Assembly: GCA_011523705.1 (NCBI GenBank)
Contig: WTGC01000171.1
Span: 1 to 64,000, forward strand
Reading direction: 5' to 3'
Length of the DNA stretch: 64,000 bases
From: Chloroflexota bacterium
GTDB lineage: Bacteria > Chloroflexota > Anaerolineae > Aggregatilineales > Phototrophicaceae
The notes below the pieces were generated by a model. That model saw only the letters and a program-made list of their open reading frames with translations. It had not been told where the DNA came from and searched no databases. Below, piece after piece: positions 45,079 through 54,989 of the stretch. Each line of letters opens with the position of its first letter. The stretch's first letter is position 1. Made by a program: the position numbers and the translations under genes.

Positions 45079-46251
45079 TTGCCGCACAAAGCGCCAAGAC
45101 TGCTCTTCGTGGTGAATATTCCACGTTTTTTTCTGTCGCATCGCCTGCCCCTGGCGCTGGCCGCGCGCGATGCCGGCTTTGAAGTGCAGGTGGCGACATC
45201 GGATTCGGATCCGACCGCGCTTCAAAGCATCGCAGATTTTGGACTCCCCTGCCACCCCATCAAGCTGCGCCAACACGGCCTGAATCCGCTGTTGGAGTTG
45301 CGGACGCTGCTCGCGCTGCGGGCGCTCTATCGCGAGATTCAGCCAGATTTGCTGCACCACGTCAGCATCAAGCCGGTCATCTACGGTGGCATCGCCGCCC
45401 GGTTGAGCGGCTGCGACAGGATCGTGCAGGCGATGAGCGGACTGGGATACGTCTTCGTCAATCCAAGCGCCAAAGCGACGCTGTTGAACATGTTATGCGC
45501 GCCCGCCTTCAAGCTGGCGTTGCGCGGCGAGCATACCCGGACCGTCTTTCAAAACCCGGACGACTGCCAACTCTTTGTCGAGCGCGGATTGGCGCCCGCC
45601 CACAAGACGCTGGTGATACGCGGTTCGGGTGTAGACGAAGATGTCTTCCGCCCCCGCGCTGAAAACCAGGACCGCCTGCCAGTTGTGCTTTTCGCCGGGC
45701 GCCTCTTAAGGCAGAAAGGCATCGGGGACTTTGTGGAAGTGGCGCGCCGGCTGCGCGGAAACGCGCGCTTCAGAGTCGCTGGCTATGAAGAAAGCACCAG
45801 CCCGCTCAATGTCTCGGCCGCCCAACTGCAAAGCTGGGAAGCGGAAGGCTTGATCGAGTGGCTGGGGGCGCGCGACGACATGCCGTCGGTTTATGCCGAA
45901 AGCAATATCGTCTGTCTGCCATCAACATACGGCGAGGGCGTGCCGAAAGTTTTGATTGAAGCGGCATCTTGCGCGCGCGCCTGCGTCACGACCGATACGC
46001 CAGGCTGTCGCGAAATCGTGCACGACGGCGTCAACGGCCTGCACGCGCCAGCCAATGACATTGCCGCGCTGACGAATGCTGTAAAGCATCTGATCGACAA
46101 TCCCGCCGAACGAAAAAAGATGGGAGCGGCTGGCCGACAAATCGTTCTCGAGGGCTTCACCCTGCGCCATGTAATCAACGAAACGCTGTCTCTATACAAT
46201 GCTTTGATCAAAGGCAAATATAATTCAGCAGAAAGTCGCCAAACCGAATGA
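45079..46251 (+). CDS. Glycosyltransferase family 4-type
   Basis: A 390-residue GT-B glycosyltransferase. The N-terminal acceptor domain begins LLFVVNIPRFFLSHRLPLALAARDAGFEV; the donor domain has RGSGVDEDVFRP, FAGRLLRQKGIGDFV and the GT4 signature YGEGVPKVLIEAASCARACV-type (E-x7-E). It transfers a sugar from a nucleotide donor to a glycan or lipid. The start is TTG at 45079 with AGAGGT 6 nt upstream; no internal ATG preserves the first strand. It converges with endonuclease V (15-nt gap). Confidence 0.88.
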   Translation: MPHKAPRLLFVVNIPRFFLSHRLPLALAARDAGFEVQVATSDSDPTALQSIADFGLPCHPIKLRQHGLNPLLELRTLLALRALYREIQPDLLHHVSIKPVIYGGIAARLSGCDRIVQAMSGLGYVFVNPSAKATLLNMLCAPAFKLALRGEHTRTVFQNPDDCQLFVERGLAPAHKTLVIRGSGVDEDVFRPRAENQDRLPVVLFAGRLLRQKGIGDFVEVARRLRGNARFRVAGYEESTSPLNVSAAQLQSWEAEGLIEWLGARDDMPSVYAESNIVCLPSTYGEGVPKVLIEAASCARACVTTDTPGCREIVHDGVNGLHAPANDIAALTNAVKHLIDNPAERKKMGAAGRQIVLEGFTLRHVINETLSLYNALIKGKYNSAESRQTE

Positions 46252-46266
46252 TGCGGCCGATGCGAG

Positions 46267-46926
46267 CTACAATCGAGCTGCGTTATGCGCCGCGCGCACG
46301 GGGTCCGGCAAGCGGTATCGCGATGTCGCCGATAAGAGAAACTTCACGGAGCTCGCCAGATCAGCCAAGTGCCCAACGGAAACATAGACTGGCTTCACCG
46401 TTGCTCGCGTGCGCAGCACCGCTCCAATTGTCTCGCCTCGATAAATCAAGGCGCTGCTGCTGCCCTTTGCCGCCGCCGGTTCCACAAAGTCGCCGATAAA
46501 ATGCGTTTTGCCGCAGCCGACCGTCGGACGATGCAGCCATAAACCCAGGTGCGCGGCAATGCCCAGCTTGCGCGGATGTATCTGACCCATGCCGTCAAAG
46601 ATGAAAGCATCCGGCTGGCAACGGAGCTGGCGCAGGGCATCCAGAATAACCGGTCCCTCGCGAAAAGCCAGCAGTCCTGGAATGTAGGGGAAGTTCGTTT
46701 CTCGCTCCGCCCGCGCGATCTCAATCGTTTCAAGCTGCGGATAGGTCATGACGACGACGGCCGCGCGTGAGCGCTTCCCGCGCACACTGACATCCACGCC
46801 GGCGACGCTTTTGAGGCGATCAAGCGCAATCGGAGTATCGCTGATCAGTTGAGGCGCCAATTCTCGCTGCAGCGCGACCGCCGATTTTGGACTGAGATTC
46901 CAATCGTGCAGATCGTCAAACTTCAT
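46267..46926 (-). CDS. nfi: Endonuclease V
   Basis: A 219-residue enzyme that nicks DNA next to deoxyinosine. The family motifs are clear: VAGVDVSVRG (catalytic Asp), YIPGLLAFREGP with Glu, and FDGMGQIHPRKLGIAAHLG (second Asp and His). It follows rpoD by 31 nt on the same strand and may be co-transcribed with dnaG-rpoD. Confidence 0.94.
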   Translation of the reverse strand: MKFDDLHDWNLSPKSAVALQRELAPQLISDTPIALDRLKSVAGVDVSVRGKRSRAAVVVMTYPQLETIEIARAERETNFPYIPGLLAFREGPVILDALRQLRCQPDAFIFDGMGQIHPRKLGIAAHLGLWLHRPTVGCGKTHFIGDFVEPAAAKGSSSALIYRGETIGAVLRTRATVKPVYVSVGHLADLASSVKFLLSATSRYRLPDPVRAAHNAARL

Positions 46927-46957
46927 CTGCTGTTATAGCGAGGGACGCCGCAAGCGG

Positions 46958-48526
46958 CTATACGCCCAGGTAATCGCGCAGTTCTCGAGAGCGCGTAGGA
47001 TGGCGCAATTTGCGCAGTGCTTTCGCTTCAATCTGACGTATGCGCTCGCGCGTCACTCCGAAGAATTGCCCGACTTCCTCCAGCGTGTTATCGTGCCCAT
47101 CCAGTAGGCCGAAGCGCATCTCCAACACCTGGCGCTCGCGCTCGCTCAGCACGCCGAGAGCCGAGCGAATTTGATCCTTGAGCAATTGCCGCCCGGCCGC
47201 GTCGACCGGCCCCAGCATATTTTCATCCGGGATGAAATCGCCCAACATACTGCTGTCCTCTTGCCCGACTGGCATGTCAAGACTCATCGGTTCCTGGCTG
47301 ATGCGCATGATCTTGCGCACTTTTTGCGAGGCGCGCCGCAGCTTCCGATTCAAGCTCGGATCCAGCTTGGCGCCGTCACTTTGCTGCTGCTTGATGGCAT
47401 TGCGGTCTTCATCATTCAGGAAGTCCATTTCCAGGGCGATCTGTTCCGTAATAGGCTCCGCGCCCAGCTTTTGAATCAGGTCCCGCTGGACGCGCATCAT
47501 GCGGTTGATCGTCTCAACCATGTGAACCGGAATGCGAATCGTTCGCGCTTGATCGGCGATGGCGCGGCTGATCGCCTGCCGTATCCACCAAGTGGCGTAG
47601 GTGCTGAATTTGTAACCTTTGGTATGGTCAAACTTGTTGACCGCCCGCAGCAAACCAATGTTGCCTTCCTGTATCAGATCGAGGAAGCTGATGCCCCGCC
47701 CCATATAGCGTTTGGCAACGCTGACGACCAAGCGCAAGTTCGCCCGCGTCAGGTCTTCCGATGCCTGGGCGGCGTGCTGCTCAACTTGCTCCTGCTGCTG
47801 CTTTGCCAGGCTGATGGGATCAATCGTGTCTTCGATCCAGCCATCGAATTCCTGCAAAGAAGGCAGCTCATGAGCGCGGCGGTAATAGCGCTGCATCTGC
47901 ATTTGGTGCTCAAAGGGGAAGAGAAACAGCGCGTGAATCACTGTGAAGAATGCCTGCGCGTGCGCCGTCCAATCTTCGTCGCGGCCCCAATTGCGTTGAT
48001 TCAGGTAGCTGCGTATATACGAATCCGCGTCGCGATCCCAATCGTTCACCGTCTCCTGCACTTCGGCCAAGACCTTGAAGAAATCCGGCGCGTCCACAGC
48101 GCGTTCCTCGGCGCTGGCTTGCAGCTTCCCCCAATCTTCGCGCAGCCGTCGGTAGGCGAATCGCTCCACATCGAGAAAGTCCGGCTCACGCGACTTCGAG
48201 GAGCCATTTTCAAAGCTCATCAACTCGTCGCGCAGCGCTTCCAGGTGGCGCTCGGCTGCAATCTGCGTGCTGAGCCACGTCTCCCGATTGCTATCGAGCA
48301 GCGGAACCTGGCCGATCTCTTTCAGGTACATCTTCACGGGATCATCGGAAGGGGGCAGGCTGTCAATCACTTCGGACGGCGAATCGTCCCGATCAAGCTC
48401 GCCGGTCTCGAATTCGGAGGACTCATAGCGGTCCCCTCGCGAGCCATCACGGTCGGTCGCTTCGTTTTCGTCCTCAGCATCGTAGTCGATGTACGCGCCG
48501 CTTCGCTTTCCGCTATCCATGCTCAT
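46958..48526 (-). CDS. rpoD: Primary sigma factor RpoD (sigma-70)
   Basis: A 522-residue housekeeping sigma factor. Region 1.2 starts at [17 protein letters not shown] long non-conserved region (about 100-240) follows, then region 2 ([47 protein letters not shown]), region 3 ([16 protein letters not shown]) and region 4 with the helix-turn-helix [27 protein letters not shown]. An acidic N-terminal stretch without a clear region 1.1. It lies 14 nt downstream of dnaG, the classic macromolecular-synthesis order. Confidence 0.97.
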   Translation of the reverse strand: MSMDSGKRSGAYIDYDAEDENEATDRDGSRGDRYESSEFETGELDRDDSPSEVIDSLPPSDDPVKMYLKEIGQVPLLDSNRETWLSTQIAAERHLEALRDELMSFENGSSKSREPDFLDVERFAYRRLREDWGKLQASAEERAVDAPDFFKVLAEVQETVNDWDRDADSYIRSYLNQRNWGRDEDWTAHAQAFFTVIHALFLFPFEHQMQMQRYYRRAHELPSLQEFDGWIEDTIDPISLAKQQQEQVEQHAAQASEDLTRANLRLVVSVAKRYMGRGISFLDLIQEGNIGLLRAVNKFDHTKGYKFSTYATWWIRQAISRAIADQARTIRIPVHMVETINRMMRVQRDLIQKLGAEPITEQIALEMDFLNDEDRNAIKQQQSDGAKLDPSLNRKLRRASQKVRKIMRISQEPMSLDMPVGQEDSSMLGDFIPDENMLGPVDAAGRQLLKDQIRSALGVLSERERQVLEMRFGLLDGHDNTLEEVGQFFGVTRERIRQIEAKALRKLRHPTRSRELRDYLGV

Positions 48527-48540
48527 TTGATGACTCCCGC

Positions 48541-50616
48541 TTATGAAATTGAAGCCTGCCGCAATGAACTTGAATGTCTGCTGACCGCCCGGTTGATGCG
48601 CGCTTTTGCTTTCACCGAGAGCATGATCTTCGCATTCAACTCTTCGCTCTGCTCCTGATCGACGTTTGCGCTCGACTGGGCTTCTTCCTGCAGATATTGC
48701 AACTCCACGCGTTCGTTGTCCAGGCGCGTCAGCCGAAGCTGCAATGCGCGGTGGATCAATTCGTCGCGCACGCTGGATCTTGGTCTGGTAAGGGAAGGGC
48801 GCCGCCTAAAAATATCGTTCAAATCCACCTGGAAGTTTCGCCTGATGGATCGGGCGACGGCCTCAGGCGTCTCGATCAGCAGCGCTTCGTACTCCAATTG
48901 CAGATCGTCGTCGACCGTGGATTCGAGATACTCCAGCGGCTCGCGATCATCTTGCGCCATCGATTCCTGCAAGCGCGCCATCAGCATCCGATATTGGCTC
49001 TGCGTAAAATCATCGACGCCGAGCGCGCAGAGCGGCCCCCTCCACAGATCACGGTCGTCGCCCGCCAGTTCGCGCAGTTTGCGATTGACAAGAAAGAGCA
49101 TATCTGGATTTCTGAGCAGAAGGCTCAGGCAATAGGATTCCAGGGCGCTTTTCCCTCCCCGGCCGATGCCAGAGGCAGGCGCAGCGCCGGGCGAGAACTC
49201 GCGCGTATCGCCGGCTTCCGCGGGATACGCGTCCGGGTCGTCCTGCCAATATTCCGGAGGCAGCTCTTCCCCAAGCGTCGGCTGCGATACCGAAGGCTGG
49301 GCGGGCAGCTTGTCCCGCGCCCAAGCCAGCAAATCACGTTCGCTGATACGAAGGCGGCGCGACAGCTTCTGCACATTTTCTTGTTTGTAGAGATTGCTCT
49401 CGGAGGCCGTCAAGATGGGTAAGACCCTTAGCGCCACCGCCTCCCGCTCTAGCATGCTGGAGTTTTCCGGCAGCGCGGCGGCCTCGGTATCGATCACATA
49501 ATCGGCGACCGCCTGCGCGCCTTCGACTATTGAGTCCCAAGCCTGCGGCAATTGACGGATAAAGTCATCCGGATCTTTGCCCGCCGGCACCTGCAGGATC
49601 CGCATGTCGACCGAAAGCCGGCCCGCATAATCGCGGGACAAGGCCTGGCGCGCCACATCGAGGCTGCGGCGAGCGGCATTCTGCCCCGCCTCATCGGCAT
49701 CCAGCGCCAGCACAATCTTGCCGGCGAAACGAGGCGCGACCAGCCTAATCTGTTTCTCGGTCATCGCCGTGCCCATCTGCGCCAACACGTTGAGATAGCC
49801 CGCCTGATGCGCCTGAATGACATCCATATAGCCTTCGACAATCACCGCCGTGCCGCTCTCGCGAATGGCGCCCTTGCCCATATCCAGGCCGAATAGCAGA
49901 CCGCTCTTGTCGAAGAGCGCGGATTGCGGCGAATTGATGTACTTGGCGCCCTCATCCGTCCCCAGCGCGCGCCCGCCAAAAGCGACAACCCGTCCGCGCT
50001 CATCGCGAATCGGAATCATCAAGCGATTGCGAAAGCGATCATATACGCTTCCCTTGTCGCTGCGCACGGCCAAGCCCACTTCAACGACGTCGTCATCGCT
50101 ATAGCCGAGGCGGCGCAGCGAATGAAGCAGCCAATCCCAGCTATCCGGCGCGTATCCCAGTTGAAAAATCTTAACCGTCTCATCGTTCAAGCCGCGCGAA
50201 TCATTTAGGTATCGGCGCACGGCTGATGCGTCGTCGGCTTGCAACCGATCTTGAAACAAATCCGCTGCCGCCTGGACCATTCCTCGCAGCGCCTCGCGCC
50301 GATCGCTTTCGCTTTTCTGCTGCGGCGTCTGCGCCCGGAGTGCGATTCCCGCTTCGGCCGCCAATTCGCGCAGCGCCTCTTTGAAATCCCAGCCGTGGAT
50401 TTTCTGGGCAAAGGTGAATAGGTCGCCGCCTTCCGAGCAGGCGCCGAAACAGTGCCAGGTCTGTCGCTCCGGATTGACGATGAAAGACGGGGTCTTCTCG
50501 TTGTGGAAAGGACAACAAGCCTTGTGATTGCGCCCGGCCTTTTTCAAGCCAGGCACATGCCGCTGCACATAACTGACGAGGTCGATGCGCGACTTGATCT
50601 CATCCGTCACGGACAT
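48541..50616 (-). CDS. dnaG: DNA primase DnaG
   Basis: A 691-residue primase that makes RNA primers for replication. The zinc-binding domain has [12 protein letters not shown] and [11 protein letters not shown] (spacing C-x3-C in place of the more common C-x2-C). The catalytic core shows GGRALG, the TOPRIM glutamate in [13 protein letters not shown] (about residue 260) and the Asp pair in [14 protein letters not shown] (about 300). The C-terminal third is the helicase-binding region. A -10 TATAAT lies 31 nt upstream of the start. Followed by rpoD after 14 nt. Confidence 0.96.
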   Translation of the reverse strand: MSVTDEIKSRIDLVSYVQRHVPGLKKAGRNHKACCPFHNEKTPSFIVNPERQTWHCFGACSEGGDLFTFAQKIHGWDFKEALRELAAEAGIALRAQTPQQKSESDRREALRGMVQAAADLFQDRLQADDASAVRRYLNDSRGLNDETVKIFQLGYAPDSWDWLLHSLRRLGYSDDDVVEVGLAVRSDKGSVYDRFRNRLMIPIRDERGRVVAFGGRALGTDEGAKYINSPQSALFDKSGLLFGLDMGKGAIRESGTAVIVEGYMDVIQAHQAGYLNVLAQMGTAMTEKQIRLVAPRFAGKIVLALDADEAGQNAARRSLDVARQALSRDYAGRLSVDMRILQVPAGKDPDDFIRQLPQAWDSIVEGAQAVADYVIDTEAAALPENSSMLEREAVALRVLPILTASESNLYKQENVQKLSRRLRISERDLLAWARDKLPAQPSVSQPTLGEELPPEYWQDDPDAYPAEAGDTREFSPGAAPASGIGRGGKSALESYCLSLLLRNPDMLFLVNRKLRELAGDDRDLWRGPLCALGVDDFTQSQYRMLMARLQESMAQDDREPLEYLESTVDDDLQLEYEALLIETPEAVARSIRRNFQVDLNDIFRRRPSLTRPRSSVRDELIHRALQLRLTRLDNERVELQYLQEEAQSSANVDQEQSEELNAKIMLSVKAKARINRAVSRHSSSLRQASIS

Positions 50617-50646
50617 GACAGAGCTCCCTGATGAGATTGATCTTTA

Positions 50647-50652
50647 ATTATA
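50647..50652 (-). promoter_or_regulatory. -10 box of the dnaG-rpoD operon
   Basis: TATAAT on the minus strand, 31 nt upstream of the dnaG ATG; the -35 is poor. The remainder of the 173-nt gap to glyQS (50653-50789) has no gene. Confidence 0.5.
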
Positions 50653-50789
50653 GAGCCGACCAGGCGCTTGCGCCATAAGCGCGGTCGCATTGCATTAACT
50701 CATGGCCGGCGCCCCACAGAAGCTGACTGTAACTTTGGACGAACTTGCTGGCAATTCGGCGTCAAAATCTTCGCGTTTCCAGAGCCCGG

Positions 50790-53789
50790 TCAGAAATTCT
50801 CCAGCTGGCTCAAGTCGGCTCTACCTTTCTGCAGCGACGCGATTCGCTGCAGCAGCGCAATTCGGTTGTTGCGCAGCGCGATATCGTCCGCATGAACCAG
50901 CACGTTATCAAAAAAAGCCGTTACCCTTGGGACCATACCTTCAAATGCGCTGAGAAAACCATCGACGTTGGCGTCCAGGCCAAGCCCGGCCGCCGCCGAA
51001 TGATAATTCTCGAACAGCGCTCTCTCCTGTTCCTCTCGCAATAGGTCCGGCGCGAGCTCCTTTTTGTCCTCGCCTCGTGTGATGCGCGCGCAGCGAGCGA
51101 AGGCGTCCAGCAGCGCTTCCCAATTATCGCGCTTGACCCAGGCATCCAGTTCGCGGACGCCCTGCTTTGCGCGCGTCGGGTCATGCGCCTGCTCACGTAA
51201 GACCGCATTGATGACATCGCGAGGGAACAAGGCCTTCTCGCTCAAGAGATTATCGAGACGGCCGCGCAGGAAGTCGACGAGCTGTTTCTTGACCTTGCCG
51301 TCCACGGCCACCGGCTGCCTCTCCGCAACGCGCGCGATTAGTTTGCGCAGGTCAACCGATACGGCCTGGTCCAGCAGAATCTGAATGACGCCCAATGCAC
51401 TGCGCCGCAGACCGTATGGATCGGAGGTGGATTTCGGCGCCAAGCCCACCGCGAACAAACCCACCAGGCTGTCCAGCTTGTCGGCGATCGCCATCAAGCG
51501 CCCGGCATCGCTGGCCGGCAGCATGTCGCCAGCGCCGCGCGGCAGCCAATGCTCGAATATCGCCTGGGCGACGGCGGCGTCAATGCCTTCCCGCAATGCG
51601 TACTCGCGCCCCATGACGCCCTGCAGCGCTGTCATCTCTACCACCATACTGGTCGCCAAATCTGCTTTCGCAATCTGCGCCGCCTCCCGCGCAATGGCGA
51701 CATCAGCCCTGTCAAAGCCAAGCAGCTGACCCAAGTCTTTTACGGTCGATGCAACGCGGTCATTCTTCTCGCGCATTGAGCCGAGCTCAGTCTGCAAGGT
51801 CAAAGTGTCCAGGCGAGGCAGATACGCTTTCAGCGGCTTTGTGATATCTCCTTCATAGAAGAATCGGGCATCGGAAAAGCGCGCGCGAATGACCTGCTCA
51901 TTGCCGTGAATTACCTGATCAAGACGCTTGCTGTCGCCGTTGCGGACGCCGATGAAGTAATTCATCAGTCGCCCCTGATTGTCTTCCAGCGCGAAATAAC
52001 GTTGATGCTTGCGCATAACCGTGACCAACACATCACGCGGCAAGGCGAGATAACTTTCGTCAAATGCGCCGCGAAAAGCGATCGGTGCTTCGACTAGGTT
52101 GGCGACTTCAGCCAGCAAATCGTCATCAGCCAACGGGCGCCCTTCCACTTCCGAAGCCAAAGCATGGACCTGACGCAGAATGTCGGCCTGCCGCCCCTTG
52201 TCATCCAGCGCGATCCCCTGCTTTTCGCATTCGCGGGCAAAGTGAGCCGCGTCTTGCAAGCTGACCTCCGGCGATCCGAGCGGACGCAAGCCCCGCGTGA
52301 CATTCCCGCTCGCGATGCCCGCGAATTCAAAGGGAATGACTGTCTCTCCAAACAGCGCCACAATCCAGCGGATCGGGCGCGAAAAGGCGACGCCGCTTTC
52401 GTTCCAGCGCATCGACTTGGTGAACTTTAAGCCGGCGATAAATTCCGACAGCGCTTCCGACAGCACTTCTGTCGCGGGACGCCCTGGGTTGCGAACTGCC
52501 GCAGTGACATAGCGGCCGCCGTCCAGTTCCTTGACCACCAAGTCTGCGACATCGACGCCCTTGCCGCGCGCGAATCCTTGCGCCGCCCGCGTTGGATTGC
52601 CGTCGGCGTCATAAGCGCGATCGGCCGGCGGACCTTTGGCGACGAATTCTTCATCCGCCTGTTTCGGCGATACATCGCGCGCAATGACGACGATCCGGCG
52701 CGGCGTCGCGTAAACCTCTACGCCGTTATGCCCTAGCCGCAACTCGTCGAATAAAGCGGGCGCGGTAATCTTCGCCTGCTCCAGCGCATCTGCCACATCA
52801 TCAGCCGGCATCTCTTCGACGCCGATCTCGATCAGGACATCGGCCGCTTCAGTCGGCGCTTCGGGCATCTCCCCCGCCACTTGGGCCGGCGCGCCTGGCC
52901 ATCTATCGCTCATCTTCATCAGCGGATGGCCGAGCGCTTCCCGCCCGGCGACATACTCTCGCGCAATTGTTCGCGTCATTTCGCGCATGCGCCGGAAGTA
53001 ATTCGCCCGCTCGGTGACTCCGATCGCGCCGCGCGTATCCAGCACGTTGAACAGATGGCTGCATTTGAGCACGTAATCATAAGCGGCGATCAGCGCATCG
53101 CCTTCCAGCGCTCCGGCGTATTCGCGCTCATAGGTGTCGAAGACCGTCTTCAAGGCATCGACATCGGCGACATCAAAGTAATAGCGGCAATGCTCGACTT
53201 CATCGCTGAACATCACATCGCCATAACTGACGCCGTCGAGCCAATCGATTTCCCAAGCCGATTCCTTTCCCTGCAGCGCCAGCACGATCCGCTCAATGCC
53301 ATAAGTGATCTCGACGCTCACGGGATCGAGGTTCATGCCGCCGGCCTGCTGGAAATAGGTGAATTGCGTGATCTCCTGCCCGTCCAGCCAGACCTCCCAG
53401 CCCAGCCCCCAGGCGCCCAGCGCGGGCGACTCCCAGTTATCCTCGACGAAGCGGATATCGTGCTCGCGCTGGTTGATGCCCAAAGCTTCCAGCGAGGCCA
53501 GATAGAGCTCCTGCGGATTGCCGGGATCCGGCTTCAGGATCACTTGATACTGGTAATACTTCTGCATGCGGTTGGGGTTTTCACCGAAGCGGCCGTCATC
53601 GGGACGAACCGATGGCTCGACATAGGCGACGCGCCAGGGTTCCGGTCCCAGCACGCGCAAGGTCGTCGCCGGATTGCCCGTACCGGCCCCGACCTGCACA
53701 TTATAAGGCTCCCATATCAAGCAGTCTTGCGCCGCCCAATACTCGTGCAGCTTTAGGATGACCTGCTGGAATGTCAGAGGGGATCGCAT
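50790..53789 (-). CDS. glyQS: Glycyl-tRNA synthetase, alpha and beta subunits fused
   Basis: One 999-residue frame carries the whole bacterial-type (alpha2beta2) enzyme. Residues 1 to about 300 are the alpha/GlyQ catalytic part ([60 protein letters not shown]). A short Ala/Pro/Glu linker follows, and from about residue 316 ([15 protein letters not shown]) comes the beta/GlyS part with the tRNA-binding C-terminus. Charges tRNA-Gly with glycine. Fused GlyQS is known from a few lineages such as Chlamydia. Monocistronic here by spacing. Confidence 0.95.
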   Translation of the reverse strand: MRSPLTFQQVILKLHEYWAAQDCLIWEPYNVQVGAGTGNPATTLRVLGPEPWRVAYVEPSVRPDDGRFGENPNRMQKYYQYQVILKPDPGNPQELYLASLEALGINQREHDIRFVEDNWESPALGAWGLGWEVWLDGQEITQFTYFQQAGGMNLDPVSVEITYGIERIVLALQGKESAWEIDWLDGVSYGDVMFSDEVEHCRYYFDVADVDALKTVFDTYEREYAGALEGDALIAAYDYVLKCSHLFNVLDTRGAIGVTERANYFRRMREMTRTIAREYVAGREALGHPLMKMSDRWPGAPAQVAGEMPEAPTEAADVLIEIGVEEMPADDVADALEQAKITAPALFDELRLGHNGVEVYATPRRIVVIARDVSPKQADEEFVAKGPPADRAYDADGNPTRAAQGFARGKGVDVADLVVKELDGGRYVTAAVRNPGRPATEVLSEALSEFIAGLKFTKSMRWNESGVAFSRPIRWIVALFGETVIPFEFAGIASGNVTRGLRPLGSPEVSLQDAAHFARECEKQGIALDDKGRQADILRQVHALASEVEGRPLADDDLLAEVANLVEAPIAFRGAFDESYLALPRDVLVTVMRKHQRYFALEDNQGRLMNYFIGVRNGDSKRLDQVIHGNEQVIRARFSDARFFYEGDITKPLKAYLPRLDTLTLQTELGSMREKNDRVASTVKDLGQLLGFDRADVAIAREAAQIAKADLATSMVVEMTALQGVMGREYALREGIDAAVAQAIFEHWLPRGAGDMLPASDAGRLMAIADKLDSLVGLFAVGLAPKSTSDPYGLRRSALGVIQILLDQAVSVDLRKLIARVAERQPVAVDGKVKKQLVDFLRGRLDNLLSEKALFPRDVINAVLREQAHDPTRAKQGVRELDAWVKRDNWEALLDAFARCARITRGEDKKELAPDLLREEQERALFENYHSAAAGLGLDANVDGFLSAFEGMVPRVTAFFDNVLVHADDIALRNNRIALLQRIASLQKGRADLSQLENF

Positions 53790-53906
53790 GCCACTTCCTG
53801 ACTGTCGATTCTGTGGATATTCACGCCAGCATTATAGGAGCCAGCGCGTCAATTGACGAGGGCGGCGGGGGTTGGCGCAATACACCGCTCCGCTTTGGAC
53901 GCTCGA

Positions 53907-54989
53907 CTAATTCGTTGGCGTAGGATTGATTGCCGCCGCCCCGTCGGCTTCGGGCGCCCTGACTAAGTCAGCCCGCTTGATGTCGTTGAACGCATTGAAG
54001 ACTGTGTCGCGCACCAGCACGTAGTATTCGGCGTCAGAGGACTTGAGAACGACGCCATCTTCCAATTCCACGCCGAAAGTCAAGGTGTAGACTTCTTCCG
54101 TGTACGCCGGCTCGGCTACCTCGGCTTCATTCTCGGATTGCTCTTCGGCGCTTTCGTTCGATTCTCCCGCGTCTTCGGCTTCGGCGGGCTCGTCCACTTC
54201 GACAAGTTTGCGGTATCGCACCTGAACCCGGACCCGCGGTTCAGCCAGTTCATATTCATCCAGTGCGGCCAGCCCCAGTGGCGCCAGCAGACGGATCGTC
54301 GCCGCATTGCGCAGGATGATGGGCAGTTTCGTATCTTCGAGGACCTCGTCTTCGCCCAAGCCAGCATAGTTCAGGCTATCGCCATCACGAACGAAGGTGA
54401 ATTTGCCTTCGTTATTGTCTACCACGATCTCCATCACATCGTCTTGCGCCACGCTGACGTAACCGGCGTCGACCCAGTTCGATATCTGCGTGGAGAGTTC
54501 CCAGGAGTTTAGCCCGACGCCCAGGTAAACATCGTCTTCACCGGCTCGCCGAACATAGACGGTGTCGGCGCCGCCGCTGCCGCCAAGAATCAACTCGGCG
54601 CTCGCATCTTCACGTTCGAGCTGGACCTTGCGCCGGAATTCTTCATCGCTGACCTGGAGACGCGTGAAATTCGCCGGATTCGTTGCCACCAGCCTGCGCG
54701 TATCCAGGTTCGCGATCTTCTCCAGCAGCCCTTCCACCTTATCGCCGTCGACCGGGAAATCATCGGCATCAGGAAGCGCCCAGCCATTTTCGCTTCGCGC
54801 GACTGTCACTTCATTGCCCTGGTCATCGCTGAAACTGAGGCGGTCAATTTCAGCGGCGCTCATGTCTGACAAGATTGACTCGATCAGGCGCGCCTGCCCG
54901 CCGGACGAGGTCGCGACCGAGAGCGCCAGCAGGACAAGCTGAACAAGCAGAACGGCGAGCAGCAGAAAATTGCCACGACTCAACATCAT
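53907..54989 (-). CDS. DUF4340-type membrane-anchored protein of the Gld-like ABC operon
   Basis: A 360-residue protein with one N-terminal membrane anchor (about 7-25) and a long extracytoplasmic part. It has repeats of the DUF4340 type (ISFSDDQGNEVTVARSENGWALP-like strands, then SGGADTVYVRRAGEDDVYLG). A Glu/Ala-rich acidic stretch lies near residues 265-300. The start overlaps the stop of the upstream permease gene by 4 nt, so all three genes are coupled. DUF4340 proteins regularly accompany GldG-like transport subunits. Confidence 0.85.
   Translation of the reverse strand: MMLSRGNFLLLAVLLVQLVLLALSVATSSGGQARLIESILSDMSAAEIDRLSFSDDQGNEVTVARSENGWALPDADDFPVDGDKVEGLLEKIANLDTRRLVATNPANFTRLQVSDEEFRRKVQLEREDASAELILGGSGGADTVYVRRAGEDDVYLGVGLNSWELSTQISNWVDAGYVSVAQDDVMEIVVDNNEGKFTFVRDGDSLNYAGLGEDEVLEDTKLPIILRNAATIRLLAPLGLAALDEYELAEPRVRVQVRYRKLVEVDEPAEAEDAGESNESAEEQSENEAEVAEPAYTEEVYTLTFGVELEDGVVLKSSDAEYYVLVRDTVFNAFNDIKRADLVRAPEADGAAAINPTPTN

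Noticed and set aside
47171-48658. 495-codon plus-strand frame
   Set aside because: Antisense to rpoD, whose regions 1.2 to 4 are all recognisable.
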